DNA from: Cephalopachus bancanus
Lineage: Eukaryota > Chordata > Mammalia > Primates > Tarsiidae
DNA length: 64,000 nt
Direction: 5' to 3'
Assembly (NCBI GenBank): GCA_027257055.1
Contig: JAPVLO010000019.1
Span: 12,419,001-12,483,000 of the forward strand
Below the pieces are notes generated by a model. The model had not been told where the DNA came from. It made no database searches and worked only from the letters and a program-made list of their open reading frames with translations. This document shows, piece by piece, positions 11,231-21,840 of this stretch. The position numbers and the translations under genes were made by a program. The first letter of the stretch is position 1. Each line of letters opens with the position of its first letter.

Positions 11231-12030
11231 AGGGGTAACCCCACAAACACCAAAATTTTTTTGGAAGGTGGGCCCTTTGTAGTACAGACTTCTCTGCCAG
11301 TTTAGTGTTCTAGGAACACAACAGCGTCAGTGTACCAGTTAGCATTGTTGTGAGACTGCATTCGGCTTCAATTATTTTTTTTTCTTAAGTTCTTCAATGC
11401 ATCTGCCCATTTCTTGATGGGTGATTTACAAGTGCCCCTGCCAATACCACACTGAGTAGTCAGCAGTTTTTGACCAAAACCAGCATGACTCCCATGCCCT
11501 ACCCTTCCTATTCACCCTATCTTAGTTACCCCCAGTGACTTTTTTTCCCCCAGATGAAAAGCGTCCTCAAAGGGAAATGTTTCACCAAGGTGGAAGAGGT
11601 GAAACCAAAAAATGGCAGAAGCACTAAAAGGCATCAAAATTGACAAGTTCAAAAACTGTTTTCTGAGCCCACGGGTTCGAGACCCGCCTGGGCAGCGAGA
11701 CCTCATCTCTACAATAAATCAAAATACCAGCCGGGCATGGTAGCGCACGCTTGTCATTCCGGCTACTTGGAAGGCTGAGGCGGAAGGATCGCCGGAGCCC
11801 AGCAGGTCGAGGCTGTGGTGGTCGGGAGCGGCCACTGCACTCCAGTCTGGGCAACAGAGTGAGACTCTGACTCAAAAAAAAAAAAAAAAAAAAAACTGTT
11901 TTGACCAGTGAAAAAAGCATCTTGATAGATGTATTGCATCAAATAGAAAGTACGTTGAAGGTGACTGAAATTTAAGCATGTAAGAATAAATACACAATTT
12001 TTTTATAAATAAATTCCGGGTTTTTTGCCT
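11231..12030 (+). mobile_element. Mariner DNA transposon, internally deleted
   Basis: Both ends look like inverted terminal repeats: the left has 'ccccacaaacaccaaaattt' and the right, read in complement, has 'gcaaaaaacccggaattt'. From about 11405 a decayed transposase C-terminus is readable: a proline-rich 'PxxxPxL.PSDFF'-like motif with 'QMKSVLKGKCFTKVEEVK' (the 'SPDLAPSDFFLFP' region of mariner transposases), then the 'IASNGEYFEGD'-like end. Only about 560 bp lie outside the Alu, so much of the roughly 1.3-kb element, including most catalytic residues, is missing. An Alu splits it. Confidence 0.75.
11663..11890 (+). mobile_element. 5'-truncated young Alu
   Basis: It begins inside the left monomer ('ctgagcccacgggttcgaga') and ends in a long A run. 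A perfect 12-bp target-site duplication, AAAAACTGTTTT, lies at 11651-11662 and 11891-11902, so the truncation occurred at insertion. It is inserted in the mariner remnant. Confidence 0.93.
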
Positions 12031-12049
12031 GTCCTCCCATATTTATACC

Positions 12050-12057
12050 TACACACA

Positions 12058-12095
<38 letters not shown>

Positions 12096-12109
12096 CAGAG
12101 AGAGAGAGA
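12050..12109. repeat. (CA)n(GA)n compound microsatellite
   Basis: About 12 CA units pass directly into GA units with one CAG interruption near 12096. Confidence 0.96.
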
Positions 12110-12724
12110 TAAAATCATTCTTGTTTCTAAGAAAATAATTAAGATCTTAAAAAAAAGTTTCTAAGTTAAAACTCCCTTTGAGTTGAAATACAATACAAAA
12201 GCCTTTCTTCCAGAACAATTTCCATTTAGTAATCTAAATAACATTCTTAAAGTTATGAATGCCTAATTTTTGCCAAACATTTTAATCAGTTATCTATCAT
12301 TATTTTAAATTAGGAGAAACAGACAGACACAGGCACAAGATAATGACAGAAATAGAGGAAACGGTCAAAAATATTAGCTAAATGAACAAGATAAATGCAG
12401 AACTTGCCTACTCAAACCTAGACAGGATAGAGGTTCCCATTTTATAATCCAGGCTTTATTAAATCTAGGTCTGCAATGACTATATTTCATATTTCCCTTA
12501 GAAATTCAACATTTTACATATTTCTTTATCAAAATACTAACATAAGCTAATACATAATTACAGATATTCTTGTCTTTGAGTAATTCAGTATTTAAATATC
12601 TTACGTATTCTTGATAAGAAAAATGACTGGGATTTTTTCCTTTTTTTTTCTTTGTTCTTTTTTTTACTTTTAGAGTGATGGAAAAATAGGCGTAAACATT
12701 AGTAAATGAGTTAATACCTTACTT
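12110..12724. other. No recognised feature
   Basis: AT-rich sequence with T-runs near 12640-12665. No coding or repeat signature that I can name. Confidence 0.45.
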
Positions 12725-13260
12725 TATTTTATTTTAATATTTTAGCAGCTTTATTTGAAGTATAATTTGCATTGCATAAATATTATTTTAAGTGTATAGT
12801 TCAGTGATTTTTAATAAAATTGTGTTGTACAACTATCACCACAATCCAATATCAGAATATTTCCAGCCAGGCATGGTGGCTCAAGCCTGTAATCCCAGCA
12901 CTTTGGGTGGCTGAGGCGAAAGGATTGCCCAAGCCCAGGGGTTCGAGACCAGCCTGGGCAACTTGGTGAGACTTCATCTCTACAATATATAAAAAAATTA
13001 GCCAGGCATGGTAGCGCATGCCTGTAGTTTCGGCTACTTGGAAGGCTGAAGTGGAAGGATCACCTGAACACAGCAGGTTGATGCTGGGGTGACAGTGAGC
13101 CTGCCATTACACTCCAGCCTGGGCGACAGAGTGAGACTCTGACTCAAAGAAAAAATATATATATTTCCACCGCCCCCAAAATCCCTCATGTCTATTTACA
13201 GTCACTCTCTGTCCCATTCCCAGCTCTATAATACTTCGCTTTAGAGATTCAAAAGGATGG
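12725..13260 (-). mobile_element. L1M 3' UTR relic, antisense, split by an Alu
   Basis: The plus strand reads 'cagctttatttgaagtataa', 'taagtgtatagttcagtgat', 'caactatcaccacaatccaa', resuming after the Alu with 'tctatttacagtcactctct' and 'cattcccagctctataatac'. This is the complement of the conserved L1M 3' UTR block. The Alu target-site duplication joins the halves. Confidence 0.7.
12866..13160 (+). mobile_element. Alu SINE, full length, older type
   Basis: 'gccaggcatggtggctcaag' head, 'gttcgagaccagcctgggca' B-box region, and a tail with ATAT at 13155-13160. Target-site duplication ATATTTCCA at 12857-12865 and 13161-13169. Confidence 0.93.
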
Positions 13261-13388
13261 AAACAATTTCAAACTAGTCATTCTCAAGGTGGATGCTGTG
13301 CACATGAGTTGTGTGGAAAGTGACTTTAATGAAAGTGATGATGAATTATAATACTTGCTTTAAAAAGTTATTAAAAAGAATGAAATCA

Positions 13389-13679
13389 GCCGGACTCGGT
13401 GGCTCAACCTGTAATCCCGCGCCTTTGGGAGGCTGAGGTGAGTGGATTGCCTGAGACTGCGGGTTCGAGACCTGGCTGGGCAACTTGGCGAGACCTCATC
13501 TCTACAATAAATCAAAAGTTAGCCGGATGTGGTAGTGCACGCCTATAGTTCCAGCTACTTGGAAAGCTGGGGTGGAAGGATCGCCAGAGCCCAGCAGGTC
13601 GAGGCTGTGGTGGCCAGGAGCGGCCACTGCACTCCAGTCTGGGCGAAAGAGTGAGACTCCAACTCAAAAAAAAAAAAAT
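13389..13679 (+). mobile_element. Alu SINE, full length, young local subfamily
   Basis: Carries the lineage marks 'ggctcaacctgtaatcccgc', 'gcctttgggaggctgaggtg' and 'ggccaggagcggccactgca'. Target-site duplication GAATGAAA at 13378-13385 and 13680-13687. Confidence 0.93.
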
Positions 13680-13689
13680 GAATGAAACC

Positions 13690-14032
13690 CTTTTTTTTTT
13701 TTTTTGCGACAACATGAATGGCACTGGAGGCCGTTATCTTACTTGAAATAACTCAGAATCAGAAAGTCAAAAACCACATTCTCACTTATTAAGTAGAAAC
13801 TAAATAACATGTACACATGGATGTAGAGTGTGAAATTATAGACATTGGAGACTTGGAAGAGTACGAGGGTAGGAGGAGGGAGATGGATGATAAATTACTC
13901 GGTGGGTACATTGTTCACTATTTGAGTGACGGATACACTAAAAGCCTATACTTTACCACTGCCAATATATTCGTGTTAGAAAACTGCACTTGTGTTACCC
14001 CAATTTATAGAATTTTTTTTAAAAAGAATACA
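13690..14032 (+). mobile_element. L1 3'-end fragment
   Basis: After an odd T-run (13690-13705) come typical L1 3' landmarks: 'acaacatgaatggcactgga', 'cttgaaataactcagaatca', 'acatggatgtagagtgtgaa', 'gacggatacactaaaagcct', 'actgcacttgtgttacccca'. This 3' end differs from the young L1s elsewhere in the window. It is an older, 5'-truncated copy. Confidence 0.85.
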
Positions 14033-14164
14033 TAATAATAACATTTTCTAAATGTGATGAAAGAACTCCTCATAAGGAGGAATGAGGAAAAGGACTGACA
14101 TTGATAGTGGTTTTTGTATATAAAGTATCACACACTGGACACATCATAAAATTATCTGCACAGC

Positions 14165-14335
14165 TACAAATAAATAAGTTGATAATGTTTTGTCATTTTA
14201 CAGATAAGCAAATAGAGTCTCAGGCTAGGCACCTTGCCTAATGTTATCTAACCAGCGCATGACAGAAATAGGAGTCAAATTCATGGCTATCCGGAGCAAA
14301 GCCAAATGCAGGGTCTTCACCATGCATGCCACCAT
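14165..14335 (+). mobile_element. MIR SINE fragment
   Basis: Shows the MIR 3' half: 'cattttacagataagcaaat', 'aggcaccttgcctaatgtta', 'cagcgcatgacagaaatagg', 'agtcaaattcatggctatcc'. Confidence 0.7.
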
Positions 14336-14748
14336 CATGAAGTTAAAAGAATCTCTAGCTGGTCCTATGTTCCTCATTATTTTTACTCCCTTAATAAAGC
14401 CTAATCCGGTAAGTGCTCAGCAAATGAATATGAATGTTTCTCTGAGTAAGCACCCATTTTTGATATGGTGAGTTGTCCATACTATATTTGAAAGATGTGA
14501 TATTTGGATGATTTCTCCCATCACCATAAGCACTTGATTAAAACATGTGGTGATGATTCTAAAGAGTACAACCTTGACTGTTTACAACACTGTTACAAAA
14601 ATAATTTCTGCTCAAGTCATCTGAAAGGAAATGTTTCATCTCATCCCCGTATTGTCCTGCTAGTAGAATAAATATCACTTTCACATGCAAATAGAAAAAA
14701 AGTTAATTCATCTGCATCTCCTCTTCAACGTGAAGTCTTGTTGCACTA

Positions 14749-15027
14749 CTACTCAAAGCACTGATTTGGCAGTGTAGGTTCATAAAGTAGGTCACTGGCA
14801 TGATAATTGAATCTCACAAATGCAACAGCTATAAGAAAAGCCCATGTATCCTGGAATATAACTTCATTATTGGGAAAATTCAGAGAAGGTAATTCATCTT
14901 TTACAGCTGGAGGATTGGGATGACATTTTTTAACAAGTATATACATTAGTTTTGCCACAGAAATAAATAAGAGACTACCAATGAAAATCAGAGAAATAAC
15001 CAGGAAATATTGACAGTTTAGAACTTG
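14749..15027 (-). pseudogene. Unidentified coding-like remnant with a hydrophobic segment
   Basis: On the minus strand an open frame of about 90 codons runs from the Alu monomer boundary to a stop at 14749. It begins '[20 protein letters not shown]', a membrane-span-like segment of about 22 residues, followed by basic and proline-containing sequence ('KKCHPNPPAVKDELPSL'). The same frame continues through the Alu monomer and about 17 codons beyond it (to 15213), where an ATG lies. This could be a relic of a single-pass membrane protein exon, or chance. I do not recognise the protein. No splice sites were established. Confidence 0.25.
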
Positions 15028-15028
15028 G

Positions 15029-15159
15029 GGCCAGGCATGGTGGTTTATCCTTGTCATCCCAGCACTTTGGGAAGCCAAGGTGGGAGGATGGCTTAAGGCC
15101 AGGAGTTTGAGACCAGCCTGGGCAACATAGCAAGACCCAGCATTTCCAAAAAAAAAAAA
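15029..15159 (+). mobile_element. Free left Alu monomer (FLAM-type)
   Basis: 'ggccaggcatggtggtttat' to 'ggcaacatagcaagacccag' and an A tail, with no right monomer. The flanks share only 'gaactt', so the duplication is weak. It separates two stretches of one open minus-strand frame. Confidence 0.85.
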
Positions 15160-15500
15160 GCATTCGAACTTGATATTTATTTCACAGTGTTGCATCTCAC
15201 ATTCTTTCTTCACACACCACCCATCCTATTCTTACCTCACCCCAACCCTAACATTCCTACCGGTCTCCCAACAACCATCTAACCATCATTATCATGATGT
15301 TTTATTCACTCTGCTAATAAAAGAATTTTCCATCTATCTGAAGCCATACCTCTTCTGTAACACTTGTAGATTCAGAGGTTCATTTATTTTTATTTTGCTG
15401 CAATGTTGCCAATTGTTATTTCTATAATGGTCAACTTCTATATTTCAACTACTGCATTTTTAGGTGTCCCCGCTATACATGGTTTTCTGTTATATGATAA
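15160..15500. other. No recognised feature
   Basis: Pyrimidine-rich around 15190-15270. The frame at 15170-15427 (85 codons) has no visible domain. Confidence 0.4.
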
Positions 15501-15504
15501 TAAC

Positions 15505-15800
15505 ACCTAATTTTGTTGAGCAATTATTATGCTGCCAGGCACCTTACTAAACTTAAAGCCTTCAATATCTTATTTAATCTTCAATACTAAACCTAAAGTC
15601 TTTAATTATCTTATTTAATCTTCATAGTAACCCTTAGAGGTATATATATAATCATTAAATCTATTTTATAGGTGAGCCTAGAGATGTTAAGACATTTGTC
15701 TAAAGTTACAGATCTGGTAAAGGGCAGACATAACACCAGAATCTAAATTAGTGTGTTCCCATAGATAATGTTACTATTCAACACTGTTTCCCTGTGCCCT
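15505..15800 (+). mobile_element. MIR SINE with internal duplication
   Basis: Readable MIR order: 'tgttgagcaattattatgct', 'ccaggcaccttactaaactt', 'cattaaatctattttatagg', 'aagttacagatctggtaaag', 'ccagaatctaaattagtgtg'. A segment of about 40 bp is repeated in tandem (15547-15625), lengthening the element. Confidence 0.75.
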
Positions 15801-17483
15801 TTGTATGATGCTGATACAGTTAAGGCAGCATTTAAGATATTTTTAAATAGTGTCATTGGATTCACTTAATTAGTACAAATGTATTCCTGTCATCTGTCAG
15901 TTTTCTGTTAATCTCTCAGCCTCTTAGCCAAATTTCAAAAGAGATTTTATAATTTCCCTAGATAAATGTTGAGACCAGAAATTGTTTAACCCTGTACAGA
16001 TGCTTTCATTTTTAAAGACTTCAAAGAAAAAGTACAAATAAACTGGAAAATGGGAGCATTAGAGTAGTTTGGGATACATACCATTACAATAGCTATTTTT
16101 TAAATAAACTAATCATTTTGGTTTATATGAAGATTATTGGCTTAATGTTTTTGTCTTAGTTTAAATTGTGTGCATTAACATAAATACACAGAGTAAAGGG
16201 AAGTAACTAATTTGCATTTTATAAATGTAATTAGCATTAATTGGATATATGCACTCTGAAAGTCTAGATGATATAGTTGCATTAATTCTCTTCCCCTGAT
16301 AGATTTAAGTGATTCCAGCATATATTCCTTTCTAATTAGATTGTTCTAAGAAGAATAGCTCAGTACAATGTACATTTAGAGCTCAGTAGAATGGGACTTC
16401 TGGAATTTTAACAACATAATAAGGTTTCTTTGGTTTCTGTACATCAAGCTTTCAAAGATATCTTTAAAATTATTCCTACAATACTTGCTTGCTCCTACTT
16501 AGAAATTTCATTCTGAATAAAGTGAATTTTTTTAACACACCAAAGTACACTCTGTACCCAAGAAATAACTAAGTAATTGTGTGATTTTTCAAATAGGTTT
16601 TATGTTCTTATGTAAGAAAAGAATCCATTTAAAGAATTTTTAAAATCCAATAATATCTAATTCAATGTGAATACTAAGTAGAATAGAATTTTTAAAATCT
16701 GCAAGAACTCCTAGGAAATACATTTAAACATCTGTGTGTCTACTTTCTTAATGTATTGTATTTCTGTATGTTTTATTATACCTGTCTTTTAGTATAGTTT
16801 AGAGTTTTAAAGTGAGTGTGACTTTAATACACACTGGTCTTTTTATTTATTAGTTAAAGTAATTTTTTTCCCTAAGGGATATAGTAGCTATAGTAGCTAT
16901 CTCACCAAAGCTAGTAAGTCTTCAGATATTAAGATTTAACAGATAGCTCATTTATATTTTTTAAATCTTATGTACAAAGGAGTTTATTCTATATTGTGCT
17001 CAAAAACTGGAATTTTCCAATTCCATTGACCAAAATGTTACTGTATCTCTATGTAGCTGTCTACGGAGTTATACCCCTTCTCCCTTTTTCGTTTTCTAGG
17101 ATGAAGATGCAAGAAACTTTGCCTACAAACTAATCACAAATTTTTATTGTAGAGCTAATTTAATTCCACAAATAATCACTCGCAATCAACTAGCAAACTA
17201 GGAAAATTGACCTTACTTCACATTGAGCAGGCTTATAAAAAATAAATACAGTGGGAAATACATTTGCATATACGCATATGGTGTTTTCATATAACTTGTC
17301 AAAGAATTCTAGATGATGATATTGACTAAATAATATCTTTGCTTTCCTACTAGTTTTATTTTGTTGTTTTTTTTCTTGTTTTCTCTTCTTGCCTATTTTC
17401 CAGTTAGCCTCCATAATGCCACACAAATCAGTAAAACACCCATAGAAATTTTCATGAAGAGATAGTATACTTGACTTTTCCTG
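15801..17483. other. Repeat-poor AT-rich block
   Basis: About 1.7 kb with no transposable element that I recognise, unlike its surroundings. It contains several TAAT/ATTA-type homeodomain-like words, such as 'gtaattagcattaattgg' near 16229. Frames are short; the 103-codon minus frame at 17190-17501 shows no domain. It could hold a conserved regulatory element, but nothing in one sequence proves that. Confidence 0.4.
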
Positions 17484-17880
17484 GTCTGCTAGGGATGCCA
17501 TGACAAAATACTACAGACTAGGTGGCTTAAACAATAGATATTTACTTTCTCACATGCCAGAAATCCTAGATCAAGATGCCAGCAGGCCTGATTTCTTCTG
17601 AGACCTCTCTCCTTGGCTTGCAGATGACTACCTTCTTGCTGCCCCTTCACAAGGCTATCCCTCTGTGCGTTTGCAACCCTGGTGTCTCTCTGAATGTCCT
17701 AAATTCCTCTCTTATAAGAACACTAATGATCATATTAGATTAGAGTCATCTATATGATCTCATTTAAATTTATAACCTGGTTAAAATCCCTGTCTTCAAA
17801 TACAATTACATTCTGAGGTACTGGAGGTTAGGACTGCAACATATGGATTTTTGAGTCACAGAATTCAGTCTATTCTATGA
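17484..17880 (+). mobile_element. Ancient LTR-like repeat
   Basis: Contains the widespread mammalian motif series 'gccatgacaaaatactacag', 'actaggtggcttaaacaata', 'ccttggcttgcagatgacta', 'cttataagaacactaatgat', 'aggactgcaacatatggatt' and 'cacagaattcagtctattct'. I recognise the family as an old LTR of endogenous retrovirus origin but cannot fix its name without a library. Confidence 0.6.
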
Positions 17881-18183
17881 TTTGAATGTGTTCTCCAAAA
17901 GCATGTGTTGGTAACTTAGTTACCACTGTAACAGAACTAAGAGGTGAAACCTTTAAGAGGTGATAAGCCATGAGCCCTCTGCCCTCATCAATGGATTAAT
18001 GCCATTATCAAGGAAATGGGTTCCTTATAGAAGCTTCACTCTACTCTTGTTCCCTCTCTTGGCCTCTCTTTACCCTTCCTCCATAAAATAATGCTGTAAG
18101 AAGGTCTTTGCTAGATACCAGCGCCTCAGTCTTGGACATTTCAACCTCCAGAACCATGAACCAATCAATTTATATTTATTATC
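17881..18183 (+). mobile_element. MaLR-type LTR (MST/MLT1-like)
   Basis: 'gatttgaatgtgttctccaa', 'ctaagaggtgaaacctttaa', 'gagccctctgccctcatcaa', 'ggattaatgccattatcaag' and 'cctccagaaccatgaaccaa', then a 'tttatatttattatcc' end. This is the standard order of a MaLR LTR. It abuts the Tigger end at 18184. Confidence 0.65.
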
Positions 18184-18484
18184 CAGGTATACATCAGAGA
18201 TATTGTGGGTTCACTTCCAGACCACCACAATAAAGCAAGTAACACAATCAATAAAATTACATGAATTTTTTTGGTTTCCTAGCACAGATAAAAGTTATGT
18301 CCACACTATACTGTGATATATTAAGTATGCAATAGCATCATGTTTAAGAAACAATGTGCATACCTTAGTTAAGTAATACTCTAGTGCTTATAATGCTAAC
18401 GATCATATGAGACTTGAGCAAGTCATAATCTCTTTTTTCTATGTTAGCTCTCTTTTATTAAACATGATAACCAGTCTGAAGTAT

Positions 18485-18930
18485 TTTTTTATTTTATTTT
18501 TTATTTTTATTTTTATCAATTTTTTTAAATGATATTGTGGGGTACAGTTAAGGGTTAGGCATACAAATATGCTTTGTTCAGGCACCCTTGTTAATAAGAG
18601 ATGTCTCCCCGTCCCCAGACAAATATTTACTACTGTTAATCCCATCTCCCTTCCCCTCACCCCCCCATAGTTTCCCACCACTGTCAGTCATTTTCTTATA
18701 GTATTAAATTGGATGTTCAAGGTCCACTATATGAGTGAGAACATGTGATACACAGATCTTTGTTTCTGTGAGAGATCATTGTTCTTTTTTATGGCTGCAT
18801 AGTATTCCATCGTGTATAGGTACCACATTTTTTAATCCAGTCCTCTTTTGATGGGTAGCATGGTTGCTTCCAGGTTCTTGCTATTGTGAACAATGCTGCG
18901 ATAAACATATGTGTGCAGCTATCTTTTCTG
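18485..18930 (-). mobile_element. L1 3' end, antisense, 5'-truncated
   Basis: An AT-rich tail (18485-18530), then 'gtggggtacagttaagggtt', 'tatgagtgagaacatgtgat', 'agtattccatcgtgtatagg' and 'gctattgtgaacaatgctgc'. Same family as the other antisense L1 tails in the window. The Tigger sequence resumes near 18940. Confidence 0.85.
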
Positions 18931-19132
18931 TAGTTTGCTTTGATGATGGATGCTGACTGATTTGGGTGGTGGTTGCTGAAGTTTCCAGTGGCTGTGACAA
19001 TTTCATAAAATCAGATAACAATGAAGTTGGCCACATTGATCGACTCTTCCTTTCACAAAGTTTCCCAGAATCATGGGATGCTGTTTGATAGCATTTTACC
19101 CACAGTAGCACTTATTTCAAAACTAGAGCCAG

Positions 19133-19429
19133 GCTGGGCACGGTGGCTCAAGCCCTGTAATCCCATCACTTTGGGAGGCTGAGGCAAGAGGATTACCTAA
19201 GCCCACAGATTTGAGAACATCCTGGGCAGCTTGGTGAGACCTCATCTCCACAACATATCCAAAAAATTAGCGCTATTCCAGGTAGTACATGCCTGTAGTT
19301 CCGGCTACTTGGAAGACTGAGGCTAAAGGATTGCCTGACCCAGTGGGCAACACTGGGGTGACTGTGAACTTCCCAATGCATTCTAGCCTGGGTGACAGAG
19401 TGAGACTCTGACTCAAAAAAAAAAAAAAG
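19133..19429 (+). mobile_element. Alu SINE, full length
   Basis: 'ggctgggcacggtggctcaa' to a 14-base A tail. A short target-site duplication (AGCCAG) is visible at 19127-19132 and 19431-19436. It lies inside the Tigger1 element. Confidence 0.9.
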
Positions 19430-20790
19430 TAGCCAGTCCTTTCTAACCCTGCTGCTGCTTTATCAACTATGTCTATGTAATATTCTAAATATTTTGCTGT
19501 CATTTCAACAATGTTCTCTTCTTCACCAGTAAAAGATTCCCTCCCAAGAAATAACTTTGTTTGCTCATCCATAAGAAGCAACTTTTCATCCATTAAGGTT
19601 TTACCATGAGTCTTTTGCAATTCAGTCATATCTTCAGGTTCCATGTCTAATTCTAGTTCTCTTGCTATTTCCACTACATCTGCAATTACTTCCTTCACTG
19701 AAGTCTTGAACCCTCAAAGTCATTCATGAGGGTTGGAATTAACTTCTTCCTAACTGTTGTTAATATTGACATTTTCATCTCCTCTCATTAATCATAACTG
19801 TTCCAATGGTATCTAGAAAGTTGAATTTTTTTTAGAAGGTTTTCAACTTACTATGCCTAGCTGCATCCGAAAAATGACTATCTATGACAGCTATAGCCTT
19901 ATGAAAGTATTTTTTAAATAATAAGACTTGAAGGTAAAAATTAGTTCTTGATCCATGAACTGAAGAATGAATGTTGTGCTAGTAGTCATGAAAACAACAT
20001 TAATCTCCTTATACATCTCTATCAGATCTCTTGGATGATTAGGTGTTTTGTCAATAAGCAATGATATTTTGAAAGTTTTTTTTTTCTATTCAGCAGGTCT
20101 CAACAGTAGTCTTATAATATTCAGTAAACCATGCTGTAAACAAATGTGCTGTCATCCAGGCCTTGTTTAATTTCTAGAGAAGAAGCAGAGTAGATTTTAA
20201 ATATTTCTTAAAGGCTTTTGGATTTTTGGAATGGTATATGAGCATTGACTTCTATGTAAAGTTATGAGATACATTAGCCCTTAACAAGATTATTTCAATA
20301 GAAGTTGTTTTGATCTACACTGAAAATCGTTGTTTAGTGTAGCCAATTTTATCAAAGATCTTAGCTAGATCTTCTGGATAGCTTGCTGCACTTCTGGGTT
20401 CACACTTGCTGCATAATTTTCCACTTTTAGGTTATAGAGACAGATTCTTTTCTTGAGTCTTATGAACCAACCTCTGCTAGCTTTTGAGTTTTCTTCTGCA
20501 GCTTCTTCCCCTCTCTCAGCCTTCACAGAATTTAAGACAGATAGGGCCTTTCTCAGGGTTAAATTTTTGTCTTCATGGAATTTTGTGGCTGGTGATCTTT
20601 TATTCAGATCACTAAAAATGTCTCCTTATCAGCCATAAGGCTATTTCACTTTATCATTTGTGTGTTCACTGTTGTAGCACTTTTAATTTTGTTTTTTTGA
20701 GAACTTTTCCTTTGCATTCACAATTTGGCTGTTTGGTACAAGAGACCTAGCTTTTGGCCTTCGCTTTCAACGTGTATCAAGCTTATTCAG

Positions 20791-20912
20791 ATTGATACAG
20801 AGGTACATATACATCATTGATGTGCTACCAAATCTTTTGAGTTTCTTTACACCCTAAGATTAAAAATTGAGTACTTTGTCCCTCATTTTGTTTAGACTGG
20901 CCTTAAATCATT
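20791..20912. other. Short unclassified spacer
   Basis: Between the last recognisable Tigger sequence and an Alu. It may be the lost 5' part of the Tigger. Confidence 0.35.
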
Positions 20913-20926
20913 AAATTATTCTATTG

Positions 20927-21228
20927 CCAGGTACAGTGGCTCACATCTGTAATCCCAGCACTTTGGGAGGTGAAGGTCAGAGTATTGCCTGAGCCCATTG
21001 GTTCGAGACCAGCCTAGGCAACCTTGGTGAGACCTTGTCTCTACAATAAATAAAAATATTAGCCGAGTGTTGTGTCACACTCCTGTAGTTCCAGCTACTT
21101 GGAAAGCTGAGGCGGAAGGATTGCTTTAGCCCAACAGGTTAAGTCTGTGGTGGCCATGAATGTGCCACTGCACTCCATCCCAGGTAACAGAGTGACACTC
21201 CAACTCAAAGTAAAAAAAAAAAAAAAAA
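20927..21228 (+). mobile_element. Alu SINE, full length, older type
   Basis: 'ccaggtacagtggctcacat' head; the right arm has decayed CpGs. Target-site duplication of 14 bp with one mismatch: AAATTATTCTATTG (20913-20926) and AAATTATTTTATTG (21229-21242). Confidence 0.92.
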
Positions 21229-21529
21229 AAATTATTTTATTGATTAATAAAATTGGTATATGAAAGCTTATGAATTAGATATTTCATTTTAAATCCAGGA
21301 TGCTTATCAATTCAGTCTTATTCTCCAAGACTTTGCTCAACTCATGTAAAGATAACATGTTACAGCTTTTAGTTATAATTTCTGGTTAAAAATTAATACA
21401 ATTAAGAAACAAGTTGAATAACAGCATGCCAATCACTGTTCCTTTAATTATATGCTTGAACCACTACAGAACATTCAGAGTTATTTGTATAATTGCCCTT
21501 TCAACTCTATGTGGTATACTTATTCTAAA

Positions 21530-21826
21530 TTATGATATCCATACTCAGTGAAATATTATGCAATTATTAAAAGAATGCTTATAAAGAGTTTATAATGACA
21601 TTGACTATGCATGTTGTGGTAAAGAAAATCATGATTAAAATGTATATATATCATGACAGCAAATCTGCATGAAAAGAAATTCCTATGAATGGGAAAATAT
21701 AGGAAAAATTTAGAAAACATAAAATATTAATTGCAGGGTCTCTGTATGATAGAATGCATGACATTTTTCACCTCTTTTAACTTTCTCATAGGTTTCAAAA
21801 TTTGTGTATTGATTACATATTACTTT
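21530..21826 (+). mobile_element. Old L1ME-like 3' end
   Basis: Decayed landmarks: 'cagtgaaatattatgcaatt', 'tatcatgacagcaaatctgc', 'ttgcagggtctctgtatgat', 'caaaatttgtgtattgatta'. This fits the 3' end of old L1 elements, in sense orientation. The 290 bp to its left (21243-21529) is unclassified. Confidence 0.5.
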
Positions 21827-21840
21827 AAGTGATTATTTTT

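Larger units (their letters stand above)
18184..20790 (-). mobile_element. Tigger1 (pogo-type) DNA transposon, antisense, split twice
   Basis: The left edge has the terminal repeat 'caggtatacatcagagatat' and 'ccagaccaccacaataaagc'. On the minus strand a decayed pogo/Tigger transposase can be followed, with segments such as '[20 protein letters not shown]' near 19698 and a basic C-terminal part at 18881-19111. It runs N-terminally to about 20790, where the opposite terminal repeat is missing. An L1 (about 18485-18930) and an Alu (19133-19429) interrupt it. Stops and indels make it inactive. The cut-and-paste DDE transposase is the family's known activity. Confidence 0.85.
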
